Assembly: GCF_000165505.1 (NCBI RefSeq)
Contig: NC_014633.1
Span: forward strand, 897,625-961,624
From: Ilyobacter polytropus DSM 2926
GTDB taxonomy: Bacteria > Fusobacteriota > Fusobacteriia > Fusobacteriales > Fusobacteriaceae
DNA length: 64,000 nucleotides
Direction of reading: 5' to 3'
A program made the translations under genes and the position numbers. The notes under the pieces are model-generated. The model had not been told where the DNA came from. It worked only from the letters and a program-made list of their open reading frames with translations, and did no database searches. This document shows positions 16,497-24,769 of this stretch, one piece after another. Numbering within the stretch: the stretch's first letter is position 1; each line of letters begins with the position of its first letter.

Positions 16497-19091
16497 CTAT
16501 TTACTTTTTTTATCAAGTTCTTGTTTTGACTTATATCTATTCATCCATTGTTTTACAGGCCCCATGTTTCTATTATTAACTTTTTCTTTAGTATAGGTTT
16601 CTCCAAATAACAGGTCTAATATATGAACTGAGTCTGCTCCCCCATTTTCCATAGATTCTCTACAGGCTGCACAATAAGAGATCATATGACCCGTTGTAGT
16701 TTCTTCAGCTCTTCTTTTCATTACCCTTCCTGCCAAGTCTGGATTTGCAGGAACTACCATCCCTCCGAAACCACAGCATCTGGTCTTTTCTCTGGAATTT
16801 TCAAGCTCTTCTACTTTATAACCCATATTATCTATTATCCATCTTATTCCATCATGAAGATCACTTCTCTCTCTAGCAGAACACGAATCATGGATGTTAA
16901 ATACAATATCTGAACCCTTACCTATTCCATATTTTTCATCAGGAAGACCTATTTCAGGAAGCAGAGTCCACAGAGAAACCACATTCTGTTTCAGATATTC
17001 TGAAAACACTGCAAGACAAGACTGGCAGGCAACGATTACAGTATCTGCTCCCAATCTATCAATCTCAGCTTGAACCTCACCAAACCTCTCTTTAAATTTT
17101 TCCTTTTGACCTAGAGCTTTAGTTGGCTTCCCACAGCATTTCAAGACAGAACCTACCCCTCCATCGAGTTTATCTTGTAAGTGCCCCAATACATTCCCTA
17201 CTGCTTCTGGATTATATGATGGCAAAGAACATCCAGGGAAAAATACATATTTTGTTTTCTCTCCTTCTGGAGCCTTATTTGTTGTATTAAAGAATTTTGA
17301 GTATCCTAAATATTGATGTACCTCTATAGCACTATGACCCTTCATCGGAGATTTTCCTCCGTTGTCTTTTATATATTCCGGTCTCATGCCCATAAAGGCT
17401 CCCTTCATATCAAAGTCCTTTGGACATTTGAGTGTACACTGGGAACATGCATTGCAAGAATAACTTATTTTTGGGTCCATTGCTGCATAACCCTTTTCAA
17501 GGTATTCCTCAAAAAGTGTCTTAGGACAATCTGTAAAGTCATTTAACATAATACACTCTTTCATACATAATTTACATGTACACTGAAGACATCTATTGGC
17601 TTCTTTTTCTGCCTGCTCCTTGGTGAATGTAAATTCTGTCTCATCGAAAGATTTTATCCTTTCAGTTGGATCCAACTCTTTAGCAATGACTCTTTCTACC
17701 TTTTCAGCAGCGTCCCATCCTTCTGACAAATACTCAGTTGGAAGCTCTAGTTTTGTCTTATATGCAGCTTCTTCCTCTGTTGTTCTGCCAGACATCAGGT
17801 CTTCACCTTTTAAGAATCTATCTGCAGATATGGCAGCACTCCTACCCTCAGCCATAGCTTCTATAACTATGAAAGCCGAGGCACAATCTCCAGCCACAAA
17901 AACATTCTCATTATTTACAGACTGCTTTGTAAGCTCATCAGTTTCAAAGGTCCCGTTTTTTCTTTTAGCGAGAGTTTCTTTCTTGTCAAATCCAGAATCT
18001 ACACCCTGACCTATTGCAAAAACAACTGTATCAACATCTAGCATTTTTTTGTTATCTTCATTGCATGTAGGGTTAAATCTCCCTTCATCATCAAAGATAG
18101 ATATACACTCTTTGATCTCTAGACCTTTTACTCTACCATTATCATCAATTAAGATTTCATTTGTTCCCATCGCCAGATTAAACTTTACTCCCTCTGCTAT
18201 GGCACCCTTAACCTCATGCATAGAAGAGGTCATCTCTTCATAGCTAGGCTCTAGGCAAACAGAATAGACCTCTTCAACTCCCTGAAGCCTGAGAGAAGAC
18301 CTAGCACAGTCCATGGCAACATCTCCACCACCTATTACTGCAACTCTTTTCCCAACTCCTTCAGAGCCATTAGTAAGAGATATTTCCTTTAGATATTCTG
18401 CGGCATCATATACTCCTTGAGCGTCGTGATTTTTGAGACTACGGTCTATTCTTCCAGCCTGTCTTCCAACTGCTATGATTACAGCATCATTTTCTTTCTT
18501 GAGAGTTTCAAAATCTATATCCTTACCTATTTCAGTATTTAGCTTGACACTTACTCCTAACATTTCAAGTATTGAGTATTCTTCATCAATTATGTTTCTA
18601 GGAAGCCTGTAAGCAGGGATCCCTACTCTCATCATACCTCCATATACCGGAAGTTTATCGTAAATAGTTACTTCATGACCATTTTTAGAAAGGTCAATCG
18701 CTGCCTGTGCCCCTGCAGGTCCTGCCCCTATAACTGCAACTTTTTTTCCTGTGGCAGGTTTTTTATTCAGATCCCAGTTTACCGGGTTGTCAAAATTATC
18801 AGCAGCATACCTCTTTATATTTGCTACAGATATAGGTTTATCTTCATCCCCTCTTCTGCATCCCGCTTCACAAGGATGGGCACAGACTCTACCAAGAGTT
18901 TTAGGTAAAAATAATTTTTCTCTTATTACCCCTATAGCACCTTCTCCGTCTCCTTCTCCTACAAGTCTCACATACTCTTTTATATCTGTATGCATAGGAC
19001 AAGAAGATTGACATGCCGGATTGGAATCACCCATACAATTATCTACAATATCCTTCATATTTTCCATTACTTCTTTTGGCAATACACCCAT
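16497..19091 (-). CDS. FAD pyridine-nucleotide oxidoreductase fused to Fe-S and CCG (HdrD-like) domains
   Basis: An 864-residue soluble fusion. Residues about 1-100 hold a cysteine-rich Fe-S region (CMGDSNPACQSSCPMHTD, CAHPCEAGCRRG) as in glutamate synthase beta subunits. Residues about 115-455 are an FAD/NAD(P)H domain with dinucleotide motifs VAVIGAGPAGAQAA and VAVIGGGDVAMDCA, and end with VFVAGDCASAF. Then come clustered cysteines for two 4Fe-4S centres (CLQCTCKLCMKEC, CNACSQCTLKC). Two CCG domains of heterodisulfide-reductase/GlcF type follow (PGCSLPSYN...LKCCGKP and HDSCSARE...RCCGFGG). It should pass electrons from NAD(P)H to a thiol, disulfide or persulfide-type acceptor, given the rhodaneses on both sides. 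Acceptor is inferred. Start ATG follows AGGAGG. Confidence 0.88.
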   Translation of the reverse strand: MGVLPKEVMENMKDIVDNCMGDSNPACQSSCPMHTDIKEYVRLVGEGDGEGAIGVIREKLFLPKTLGRVCAHPCEAGCRRGDEDKPISVANIKRYAADNFDNPVNWDLNKKPATGKKVAVIGAGPAGAQAAIDLSKNGHEVTIYDKLPVYGGMMRVGIPAYRLPRNIIDEEYSILEMLGVSVKLNTEIGKDIDFETLKKENDAVIIAVGRQAGRIDRSLKNHDAQGVYDAAEYLKEISLTNGSEGVGKRVAVIGGGDVAMDCARSSLRLQGVEEVYSVCLEPSYEEMTSSMHEVKGAIAEGVKFNLAMGTNEILIDDNGRVKGLEIKECISIFDDEGRFNPTCNEDNKKMLDVDTVVFAIGQGVDSGFDKKETLAKRKNGTFETDELTKQSVNNENVFVAGDCASAFIVIEAMAEGRSAAISADRFLKGEDLMSGRTTEEEAAYKTKLELPTEYLSEGWDAAEKVERVIAKELDPTERIKSFDETEFTFTKEQAEKEANRCLQCTCKLCMKECIMLNDFTDCPKTLFEEYLEKGYAAMDPKISYSCNACSQCTLKCPKDFDMKGAFMGMRPEYIKDNGGKSPMKGHSAIEVHQYLGYSKFFNTTNKAPEGEKTKYVFFPGCSLPSYNPEAVGNVLGHLQDKLDGGVGSVLKCCGKPTKALGQKEKFKERFGEVQAEIDRLGADTVIVACQSCLAVFSEYLKQNVVSLWTLLPEIGLPDEKYGIGKGSDIVFNIHDSCSARERSDLHDGIRWIIDNMGYKVEELENSREKTRCCGFGGMVVPANPDLAGRVMKRRAEETTTGHMISYCAACRESMENGGADSVHILDLLFGETYTKEKVNNRNMGPVKQWMNRYKSKQELDKKSK

Positions 19092-19118
19092 TTTTATCCT
19101 CCTAAATTACCTCGACTC

Positions 19119-19958
19119 TTACATCCCGTATTTTACAGGTGCTTTTACAGCCTCATACTCAAGCCAAGATCCATCGTAATTTTTTACATTGTCATATCCA
19201 AGAATTTCCACAAGAGCAAACATAGACTGAGTTGATCTTACTGCAGATTTACAGTGTGGCATTATAGCCTTTAGATTTTTAGTTATCCCTGAATCTCTAT
19301 AAAGCTTTTTTAGTTCAGCTTTAGATTTGTATTTTCCATCTTTTGTTATATTTTCTTTCCATTCAATAAATACGGAATTTGGTATATGTCCCTTGATTCT
19401 CTCAAGTTTAGATCTCGCATCAAGCACAACCATTTGATTGTCTTCAATTGATGCTTTTACCTCTTCCAGAGTTGCAACAAGCTTTGGATTTGCATCTTTC
19501 GCTACATATTTTGAAGTTTTTGAAGGCTTGCTAGGTGCCGCCATTGGAAGACCTGATTTTTCCCACGCCATTATTTGACCATCTAATATAAAGACATCTC
19601 CCTTATGTCCATAAAGGTTCAGTATCCACCATAATCTTGTGGCATTCATCATCCCATTATCGTCTACAATCACTACTGTATCTTTATTTTCTATTCCCAT
19701 TTTTGACATAAAACTTTCGAATTCTTCCTTTGGAAGAACCATTCCCTTGACTCCGTCTCTCTCCCTTGAAAATTCTTTATTCAATACCACCATGGCTCCT
19801 GGTATTGTTTTTTCAGGAACCTTATTCCATCTGTAGTCCAATACCACCACATCTTTTTTATCCTTGATCTTATTCAATTTTTCCGGTGTGATTAGACCTC
19901 CCGCCACTGAAACTGCATAAAGTGTCACCATCATCAATAAAGCTACTAATTTCTTCAT
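19119..19958 (-). CDS. Exported tandem-domain rhodanese (YnjE-like thiosulfate sulfurtransferase)
   Basis: A 279-residue protein with a signal peptide (MKKLVALLMMVTLYAVSVAGG) and two rhodanese domains. The second contains the active-site cysteine in PHCKSAVRSTQ (Cys near residue 235). The first carries DDNGMMNATRLWW in the equivalent place and is inactive by sequence. The layout resembles E. coli YnjE, a periplasmic sulfurtransferase. It should move sulfane sulfur between thiosulfate-like donors and thiols. A GGAGGG ribosome site lies upstream. First gene of the operon leading to the oxidoreductase and rhodanese-TVP38 fusion. Confidence 0.9.
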   Translation of the reverse strand: MKKLVALLMMVTLYAVSVAGGLITPEKLNKIKDKKDVVVLDYRWNKVPEKTIPGAMVVLNKEFSRERDGVKGMVLPKEEFESFMSKMGIENKDTVVIVDDNGMMNATRLWWILNLYGHKGDVFILDGQIMAWEKSGLPMAAPSKPSKTSKYVAKDANPKLVATLEEVKASIEDNQMVVLDARSKLERIKGHIPNSVFIEWKENITKDGKYKSKAELKKLYRDSGITKNLKAIMPHCKSAVRSTQSMFALVEILGYDNVKNYDGSWLEYEAVKAPVKYGM

Positions 19959-20204
19959 CTTTTCTCCCTCCTAGATTTTATTTTTATGTTACTGTTAATA
20001 ATTTAACTATATTTAAACTAAAATAATTTTTCTTGTTTAAAAAATTATTGATATTTCAAGATTTCAAACCTTTTTTAATATCTAATTTTATTAAAATTTA
20101 AATTTCTAAATATAAAAACCAATTTTTAAAAAGCTTATTCTTTGAATCTGAATAAATTAAATAAACATATTTTTTTCACAAATCCAAACATTCGTAATCT
20201 CAAA

Positions 20205-20561
20205 TCAGATATTTTTATTGTTTTCTTTTTGCCAAGCTTTGATCCCACCTGCCATGTCATAGACTTCGTTAAAACCCATTTTAGTCATCAAGGCAGCAGC
20301 AGCCTTACTTCTTCCCCCAATTGCACAAAATACAAGATACGGCAACTCTTTGTCTAGTTTTTCCAGCTCTTTTTTAAAATGATTTAGCTTTAGAAAATCA
20401 ATTAAAATCGCACCATCAATATTACCTTCAAATTTGTTTTCTTTTTCGGTTCTTACGTCAATTAAAATCATATCCTTTTTCATTTCAATAAGATTTTTAG
20501 CCTCTTCAACTGAAACTATTTTGAACCCATCAGATTTTCTTTTGAAAAAATTTAACACCAT
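20205..20561 (-). CDS. Single-domain rhodanese, cytoplasmic
   Basis: A 118-residue single rhodanese domain with IDVRTEKENKFEGNIDGA and the active-site loop VFCAIGGRSKAAA (Cys near residue 80). The loop's six-residue length matches sulfur-specific rhodaneses. There is no signal peptide, so it probably acts in the cytoplasm as persulfide carrier. The ATG at 20561 is preferred because AAAGG lies nine bases upstream; the ATG at 20570 overlaps that site. It lies 67 bases downstream of the separate TVP38 gene and is likely cotranscribed. Confidence 0.88.
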   Translation of the reverse strand: MVLNFFKRKSDGFKIVSVEEAKNLIEMKKDMILIDVRTEKENKFEGNIDGAILIDFLKLNHFKKELEKLDKELPYLVFCAIGGRSKAAAALMTKMGFNEVYDMAGGIKAWQKENNKNI

Positions 20562-20628
20562 AAACCACATCCTTTAATTCTATTAAATAATAATTTTTTT
20601 CCCGTAAAAAAATTTATCTGTGTTACTA

Positions 20629-21303
20629 TTATTTTTCTTTAAACTCTTCATTTTTTTTCAAAAATTTTGGAATCAAAGATATAAATACAAAACAAAGGAC
20701 AGCAATTCCAAGATAAGTAAGATTTTTAGTAGATAACCCTTCACCACTGGCTATAGCCCCTGCACTAAGTGTATAGACAGCCGTACCAGGGATTATGAAA
20801 ACTGTAGAAAGAATCCAATACTGCAAAAAACTGATACCCGTCAGTCCATAGACATAATTTTGAACATTAAAAGGAAAAATAGGGACCAATCTTGTGGTCA
20901 TTAGAATTCTCCAACCTTGCTTTTTAACTCCCTGATCTATCCTTTGGAAAATCAGAGAATCCGAAAATTTTTTCTCTATAGATCTCCTGAAGAGATATCT
21001 AGCCACAAGAAATGCCGATGACAGTCCCAGACTAGCTCCTATAACTGTGTATATTGTCCCCATAATAGGTCCAAATACTATCCCTCCCAACACTGTAATG
21101 GGAAGTCCTGGCAAAAAGAAAATGCATGCTACTATGTAAAGTACCACATAAACTAAAGGCCCTAATACTCCAAAACTATTTATCCAATTTTTTAACTCTT
21201 TTATATTTTCAAGACTGATATAACCGAAAACTCCGCCTTTATACAACAAGAAAATCACAATAAAGAAGGTTATCAAAATTACCATTCCTTTTTTATTTTT
21301 CAT
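20629..21303 (-). CDS. TVP38/TMEM64 family inner-membrane protein
   Basis: A 224-residue membrane protein of the VTT/DedA superfamily. The core is VLGGIVFGPIMGTIYTVIGASLGLSSAFLVARYLF and TTRLVPIFPFNVQNYVYGLTGISFLQY, closely resembling the C-terminal domain of the rhodanese-TVP38 fusion 4 kb downstream. These families are linked to lipid or small-molecule movement in the membrane; the exact role is unknown. GGGGAG lies before the ATG. It starts a two-gene unit with the single-domain rhodanese, mirroring the fusion protein as separate genes. Confidence 0.85.
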   Translation of the reverse strand: MKNKKGMVILITFFIVIFLLYKGGVFGYISLENIKELKNWINSFGVLGPLVYVVLYIVACIFFLPGLPITVLGGIVFGPIMGTIYTVIGASLGLSSAFLVARYLFRRSIEKKFSDSLIFQRIDQGVKKQGWRILMTTRLVPIFPFNVQNYVYGLTGISFLQYWILSTVFIIPGTAVYTLSAGAIASGEGLSTKNLTYLGIAVLCFVFISLIPKFLKKNEEFKEK

Positions 21304-21773
21304 ACCCCACTCCCCACAATAGGCAGACCTTATTTCCAGTATATTTTACTTATTTTATCATTTTTATTAGCACATTAACCATTCATTACATTATATTACC
21401 CTAATATTTAAATAAGGGCAATTTTTATTTTAAAAAATGTTTTTTAGGTTTTTTTATTTATCATATATATTATTTTTAATATTTTCATTGTAAGTTATTG
21501 CCGCTGATATATTCTATATTATTTTTATTTTATTATTGAAAAAGTTGTTTGATACTATAAAAAAATCGACCTGTTACAATTTATTTATACTTTTTTGGTA
21601 GACTTTGATCTTAAATAAAAAGGAAGACTAAAATTAGCCATATTTCTAATAAGAAACATAAAAATAACTTTATATCACACATAATTCTTGTGTTTTAAGT
21701 ATTTTTCTCCTGGATCAGAATATCATGGGTTTTTTATAAAGTCAACCTTCTATCTATCGTATAAGTTTGGAAA
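21304..21773. other. AT-rich intergenic region, nothing recognised
   Basis: No open frame with a ribosome site, no structured RNA and no repeat could be recognised between the TVP38 gene and the terminator of the tRNA operon. Confidence 0.6.
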
Positions 21774-21801
21774 TAAAAAAAAAGCACCCATTAGGTGCTT
21801 G
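21774..21801 (-). terminator. Terminator of the nine-tRNA operon
   Basis: On the minus strand AAGCACC pairs with GGGTGCTT around a TAAT loop, followed by eight U residues, just after the tRNA-Met gene. Confidence 0.9.
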
Positions 21802-21809
21802 AATATCAA

Positions 21810-21886
21810 TGGTGCCTAGAAGTGGATTCGAACCACCGACCGCACGGGTATGAACCGTGTGCTCTAGCCAACTGAGCTATCTAGGC
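21810..21886 (-). tRNA. tRNA-Met (anticodon CAT)
   Basis: The acceptor stem GCCTAGA/TCTAGGC closes the cloverleaf, and the anticodon loop TTCATAC gives CAT. Position 73 is A and CCA is encoded. A fully paired first acceptor base pair argues against initiator tRNA. A lysidine-modified tRNA-Ile2 cannot be excluded by sequence alone. Confidence 0.88.
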
Positions 21887-21896
21887 TTATAAATAA

Positions 21897-21972
21897 TGGT
21901 GGAGCTAACCGGGATCGAACCGGTGACCTCTACGCTGCCAGCGTAGCGCTCTCCCAGCTGAGCTATAGCCCC
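21897..21972 (-). tRNA. tRNA-Ala (anticodon GGC)
   Basis: Acceptor GGGGCTA/TAGCTCC contains one G-T pair, the anticodon loop CTGGCAG gives GGC, and CCA is encoded. Eleven bases separate it from the neighbouring tRNA gene. Confidence 0.93.
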
Positions 21973-21988
21973 AACTTTTAAAAATTAA

Positions 21989-22073
<85 letters not shown>

Positions 22074-22078
22074 ATTTT

Positions 22079-22153
22079 TGGTACCCCGTAGGAGAATTGA
22101 ACTCCTGTCTCCAGAGTGAAAATCTGGTGTCCTTACCACTGGACGAACGGGGC
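22079..22153 (-). tRNA. tRNA-Glu (anticodon TTC), copy 1
   Basis: The anticodon loop TTTTCAC gives TTC, the acceptor is GCCCCGT/ACGGGGT, and CCA is encoded. An identical copy lies at 22242-22316, on the other side of tRNA-Val. Confidence 0.94.
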
Positions 22154-22158
22154 TTATT

Positions 22159-22234
22159 TGGTGGTCGCAACAGGACTTGAACCTGTGACCCCCTGCTTGT
22201 AAGGCAGGTGCTCTCCCAACTGAGCTATGCGACC
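22159..22234 (-). tRNA. tRNA-Val (anticodon TAC)
   Basis: The anticodon loop CTTACAA gives TAC, the acceptor GGTCGCA/TGCGACC is fully paired, and CCA is encoded. Confidence 0.94.
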
Positions 22235-22241
22235 ATATTTT

Positions 22242-22316
22242 TGGTACCCCGTAGGAGAATTGAACTCCTGTCTCCAGAGTGAAAATCTGGTGTCCTTACC
22301 ACTGGACGAACGGGGC
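22242..22316 (-). tRNA. tRNA-Glu (anticodon TTC), copy 2
   Basis: Same sequence as the copy at 22079-22153. The flanking TTTTTGG upstream of each copy is also shared, so the pair probably arose by tandem duplication around tRNA-Val. Confidence 0.94.
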
Positions 22317-22320
22317 TTAT

Positions 22321-22396
<76 letters not shown>

Positions 22397-22403
22397 ATAA
22401 TAA

Positions 22404-22479
<76 letters not shown>

Positions 22480-22484
22480 ATAAG

Positions 22485-22560
22485 TGGTGCGTCACACAGG
22501 GATCGAACCTGTGACAACACGATTAAAAGTCGTGTGCTCTACCAACTGAGCTAGTGACGC
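22485..22560 (-). tRNA. tRNA-Lys (anticodon TTT), first gene of the operon
   Basis: The anticodon loop CTTTTAA gives TTT, the acceptor is GCGTCAC/GTGACGC, and CCA is encoded. The sequence is identical to the second tRNA-Lys gene at 45234-45309. Confidence 0.94.
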
Positions 22561-22582
22561 ATTTCCTCTTGCAACAGGATTA

Positions 22583-22611
22583 ATAATATCATAGCTACAG
22601 GGCTTTGTCAA
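22583..22611 (-). promoter_or_regulatory. Consensus sigma-70 promoter of the nine-tRNA operon
   Basis: On the minus strand a perfect -35 box TTGACA (22606-22611) is separated by exactly 17 bases from a TATTAT -10 box (22583-22588). The -10 box lies about 20 bases before tRNA-Lys. Its strength fits a stable-RNA promoter. Confidence 0.88.
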
Positions 22612-22752
22612 CGCTTTTTTTTATCTTTTATTTAGATTATTAAAAAGTCGAAAGCCCTTCTTAAACTTTCATAAATACTAACTTTATTATGTGTTGATAA
22701 ACTTTATAAAGACTGGGAATTTTTGTATAAAGTTTGTGCTTAAAGAATACTA

Positions 22753-23748
22753 TCACTTCATAAATTTCATTAGATTCTTTTTCAGGGTTTCTGAAGCAAA
22801 AGATGCTTTTACACTATTGTAGTATATTGTCCTATATTCTTCATATGTGATATGAAACTCTTTAGAAACAAGACTTATCTCTTTTTCTAAGTTTGTATTT
22901 GATACTGTCCTATTATCTGTGTTTAGTGTAACTTTTATCCCATCCTTTAAAAATCCGTAAACAGGATGCTCTGAAAACTTTTTTACAGCTTTTGTCTGAA
23001 TATTACTTGTTGGACACATTTCCAAAGTTATACCCTGTTTTTTAACAATGTCATAAGCCTCTGGACAATCTTTTATAAACACCCCGTGACCTATCCTTTC
23101 GGCTCCTAGTAATTTCACCGCATCCCTTACATTTTCCCCTATACCAGTTTCTCCCGCATGAATAGTTATCCTATAACCATACTCCTTGGCCAGTTTGATC
23201 GGCTCCTGAAATGCCTCACAAAAGCCTCTATTTTCATTGGCACACAAGTCTATCCCAACTACTCCTCTGCCTAAAAATTCTTTTCCTTTTTCAACTACTT
23301 CAAAGGCTTTTTCGACATCAAAATTCCTCATACAACAAAGTATAATATTTCCGTATATTTGGAATTTCTTTTCTCCAATTTTCATACCGGTTATAACACT
23401 AGAAATAACCTCTTCTATTGTAAGTCCTTTTTGAGTATGAAGCTGAGGTGCAAATCTTATTTCTATGTATTTCACATTTTCCTTAGCTGCATCTTCCATC
23501 AGTTCAGAGGTCACTCTTATGAGGTTCTCTTTCGACTGCATCACAAGTCCAGGAAGACTAAATCTTGTTAGGTATTCACTGAGGTCCTTACAGTTTATAG
23601 GAGCTATCATTTTTTCTTTAATTTTATCAAGGTCGTAGGTAGAAAGTTCTATCCCATCCTTTTTAGCTATCTCTATAACACTAAGAGGTCTTATACTCCC
23701 GTCTAGATGACAATGTAATTCTATTTTTGGTAAAGAGTTTACGTTCAT
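22753..23748 (-). CDS. add: Adenosine deaminase family protein
   Basis: A 331-residue TIM-barrel metal-dependent deaminase converting adenosine (and deoxyadenosine) to inosine in purine salvage. Metal and catalytic motifs are HCHLDGS (residues 12-18), the HAGE motif (IHAGETG near 197), the GHG motif (ERIGHGVF near 218) and the TDN near 276, which replaces the commoner TDD. Strong AGGAGG ribosome site before the ATG at 23748. It stands alone downstream of no obvious partner. Related adenine or aminofutalosine deaminases share these motifs, so the exact substrate is a family inference. Confidence 0.88.
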   Translation of the reverse strand: MNVNSLPKIELHCHLDGSIRPLSVIEIAKKDGIELSTYDLDKIKEKMIAPINCKDLSEYLTRFSLPGLVMQSKENLIRVTSELMEDAAKENVKYIEIRFAPQLHTQKGLTIEEVISSVITGMKIGEKKFQIYGNIILCCMRNFDVEKAFEVVEKGKEFLGRGVVGIDLCANENRGFCEAFQEPIKLAKEYGYRITIHAGETGIGENVRDAVKLLGAERIGHGVFIKDCPEAYDIVKKQGITLEMCPTSNIQTKAVKKFSEHPVYGFLKDGIKVTLNTDNRTVSNTNLEKEISLVSKEFHITYEEYRTIYYNSVKASFASETLKKNLMKFMK

Positions 23749-24025
23749 TTCTCCTCCTATAAATAAAATAAAATTTTACTTAAATGCAGTTAAAAACTTA
23801 AATTTGTTTTTTATAATTTATCAATTACTTAGAAATAAAAAAATCTCATTGCGAAAAAAACATAATAATTAAATCTTTTTCGTAATCAGAAAATTAATAG
23901 TTTCTGCCAAAGGTCTCTATCATAATTAATAACAGAGAAATATAATTTTATTTTTGATTTTACTTATATTATCACCAAAAAAAGAAAAAAAGTAGGACAG
24001 TTGTCAAATTTTAAAAATTTGTATA

Positions 24026-24052
24026 AAAATACCGCCCTTAAAAAGAGCGGTA
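24026..24052 (-). terminator. Terminator of the exported FMN-bind-like gene
   Basis: ACCGCCC (24031-24037) pairs with GAGCGGT (24045-24051); on the minus strand it is followed by ATTTTT. The rest of the 23749-24077 interval is AT-rich and shows no gene or structured element. Confidence 0.82.
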
Positions 24053-24077
24053 AAAAGTATACTTAACTTTAAAATAG

Positions 24078-24584
24078 TTACTTACCAACTATATCTTTTT
24101 TTCTGTATTCAAAAGCCCTCAACATACTTTTCAATTCTCCATAAGTACTATTTGCAATAAAAGTGGAACCTGCAAGTCCGTCAAATTCCATTTCATCATA
24201 TTCTTTTCCTATGTAACTGTTTTTCCAATTATAGTCATGAACCTCCTGGTGTTTATCATTTGCATCTGGAAGATAAAAGTCCATTAGTTTTCCCTCAGGA
24301 GAAATTATTGCTAAAAGTGCCTCATGCTTGTTATAGCTCTTTATGTGGGTTATGGCTCCATACCCAACTGTTTCACCATTTTTATAAAGAGGAATAAAGT
24401 TATAATATCCTAGTTTCTTTGAATCCTTTTTATCTCCAAACCTATCATAGTCTACCTTCATCATTCTAAAACTTCCTCTAAAATAATCGATATTGTATCT
24501 TGACTCATCCTTACTGCTTATCTTATACCCCCAAGAAGAAACTGAAAAAATCATAATAAATAAAAATAAAATATTTTTTTTCAT
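24078..24584 (-). CDS. Exported protein, possibly FMN-binding domain
   Basis: A 168-residue protein with a signal peptide (MKKNILFLFIMIFSVSSWG), so it should be periplasmic or membrane-attached. The mature part includes GYGAITHIKSYNKHEALLAIISPEGKLMDFYLPD and, near the end, GLAGSTFIANSTYGELKSML. These recall the FMN_bind fold and its SGAT/S(T)-containing flavinylation-type motif (RnfG/NqrC-like). The similarity is weak and the identification is tentative. Transcribed alone, ending in a clear terminator. I see no partner genes. Confidence 0.55.
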   Translation of the reverse strand: MKKNILFLFIMIFSVSSWGYKISSKDESRYNIDYFRGSFRMMKVDYDRFGDKKDSKKLGYYNFIPLYKNGETVGYGAITHIKSYNKHEALLAIISPEGKLMDFYLPDANDKHQEVHDYNWKNSYIGKEYDEMEFDGLAGSTFIANSTYGELKSMLRAFEYRKKDIVGK

Positions 24585-24769
24585 AAAATCCCCTCCTATA
24601 TAATAATACAGCCTATATCTAAATTATAATCTATTTTCTATACTTAATCAATTAAACAGATGAGTACTTTATTTAAATTATTTAATCAAAATTCTTCTTC
24701 AGCTGTCTTGAACTTTATCTTTTTATAAAGTAATCTCTTATTAAAAAAGCTTCTTAAATGGTGGTGTTT

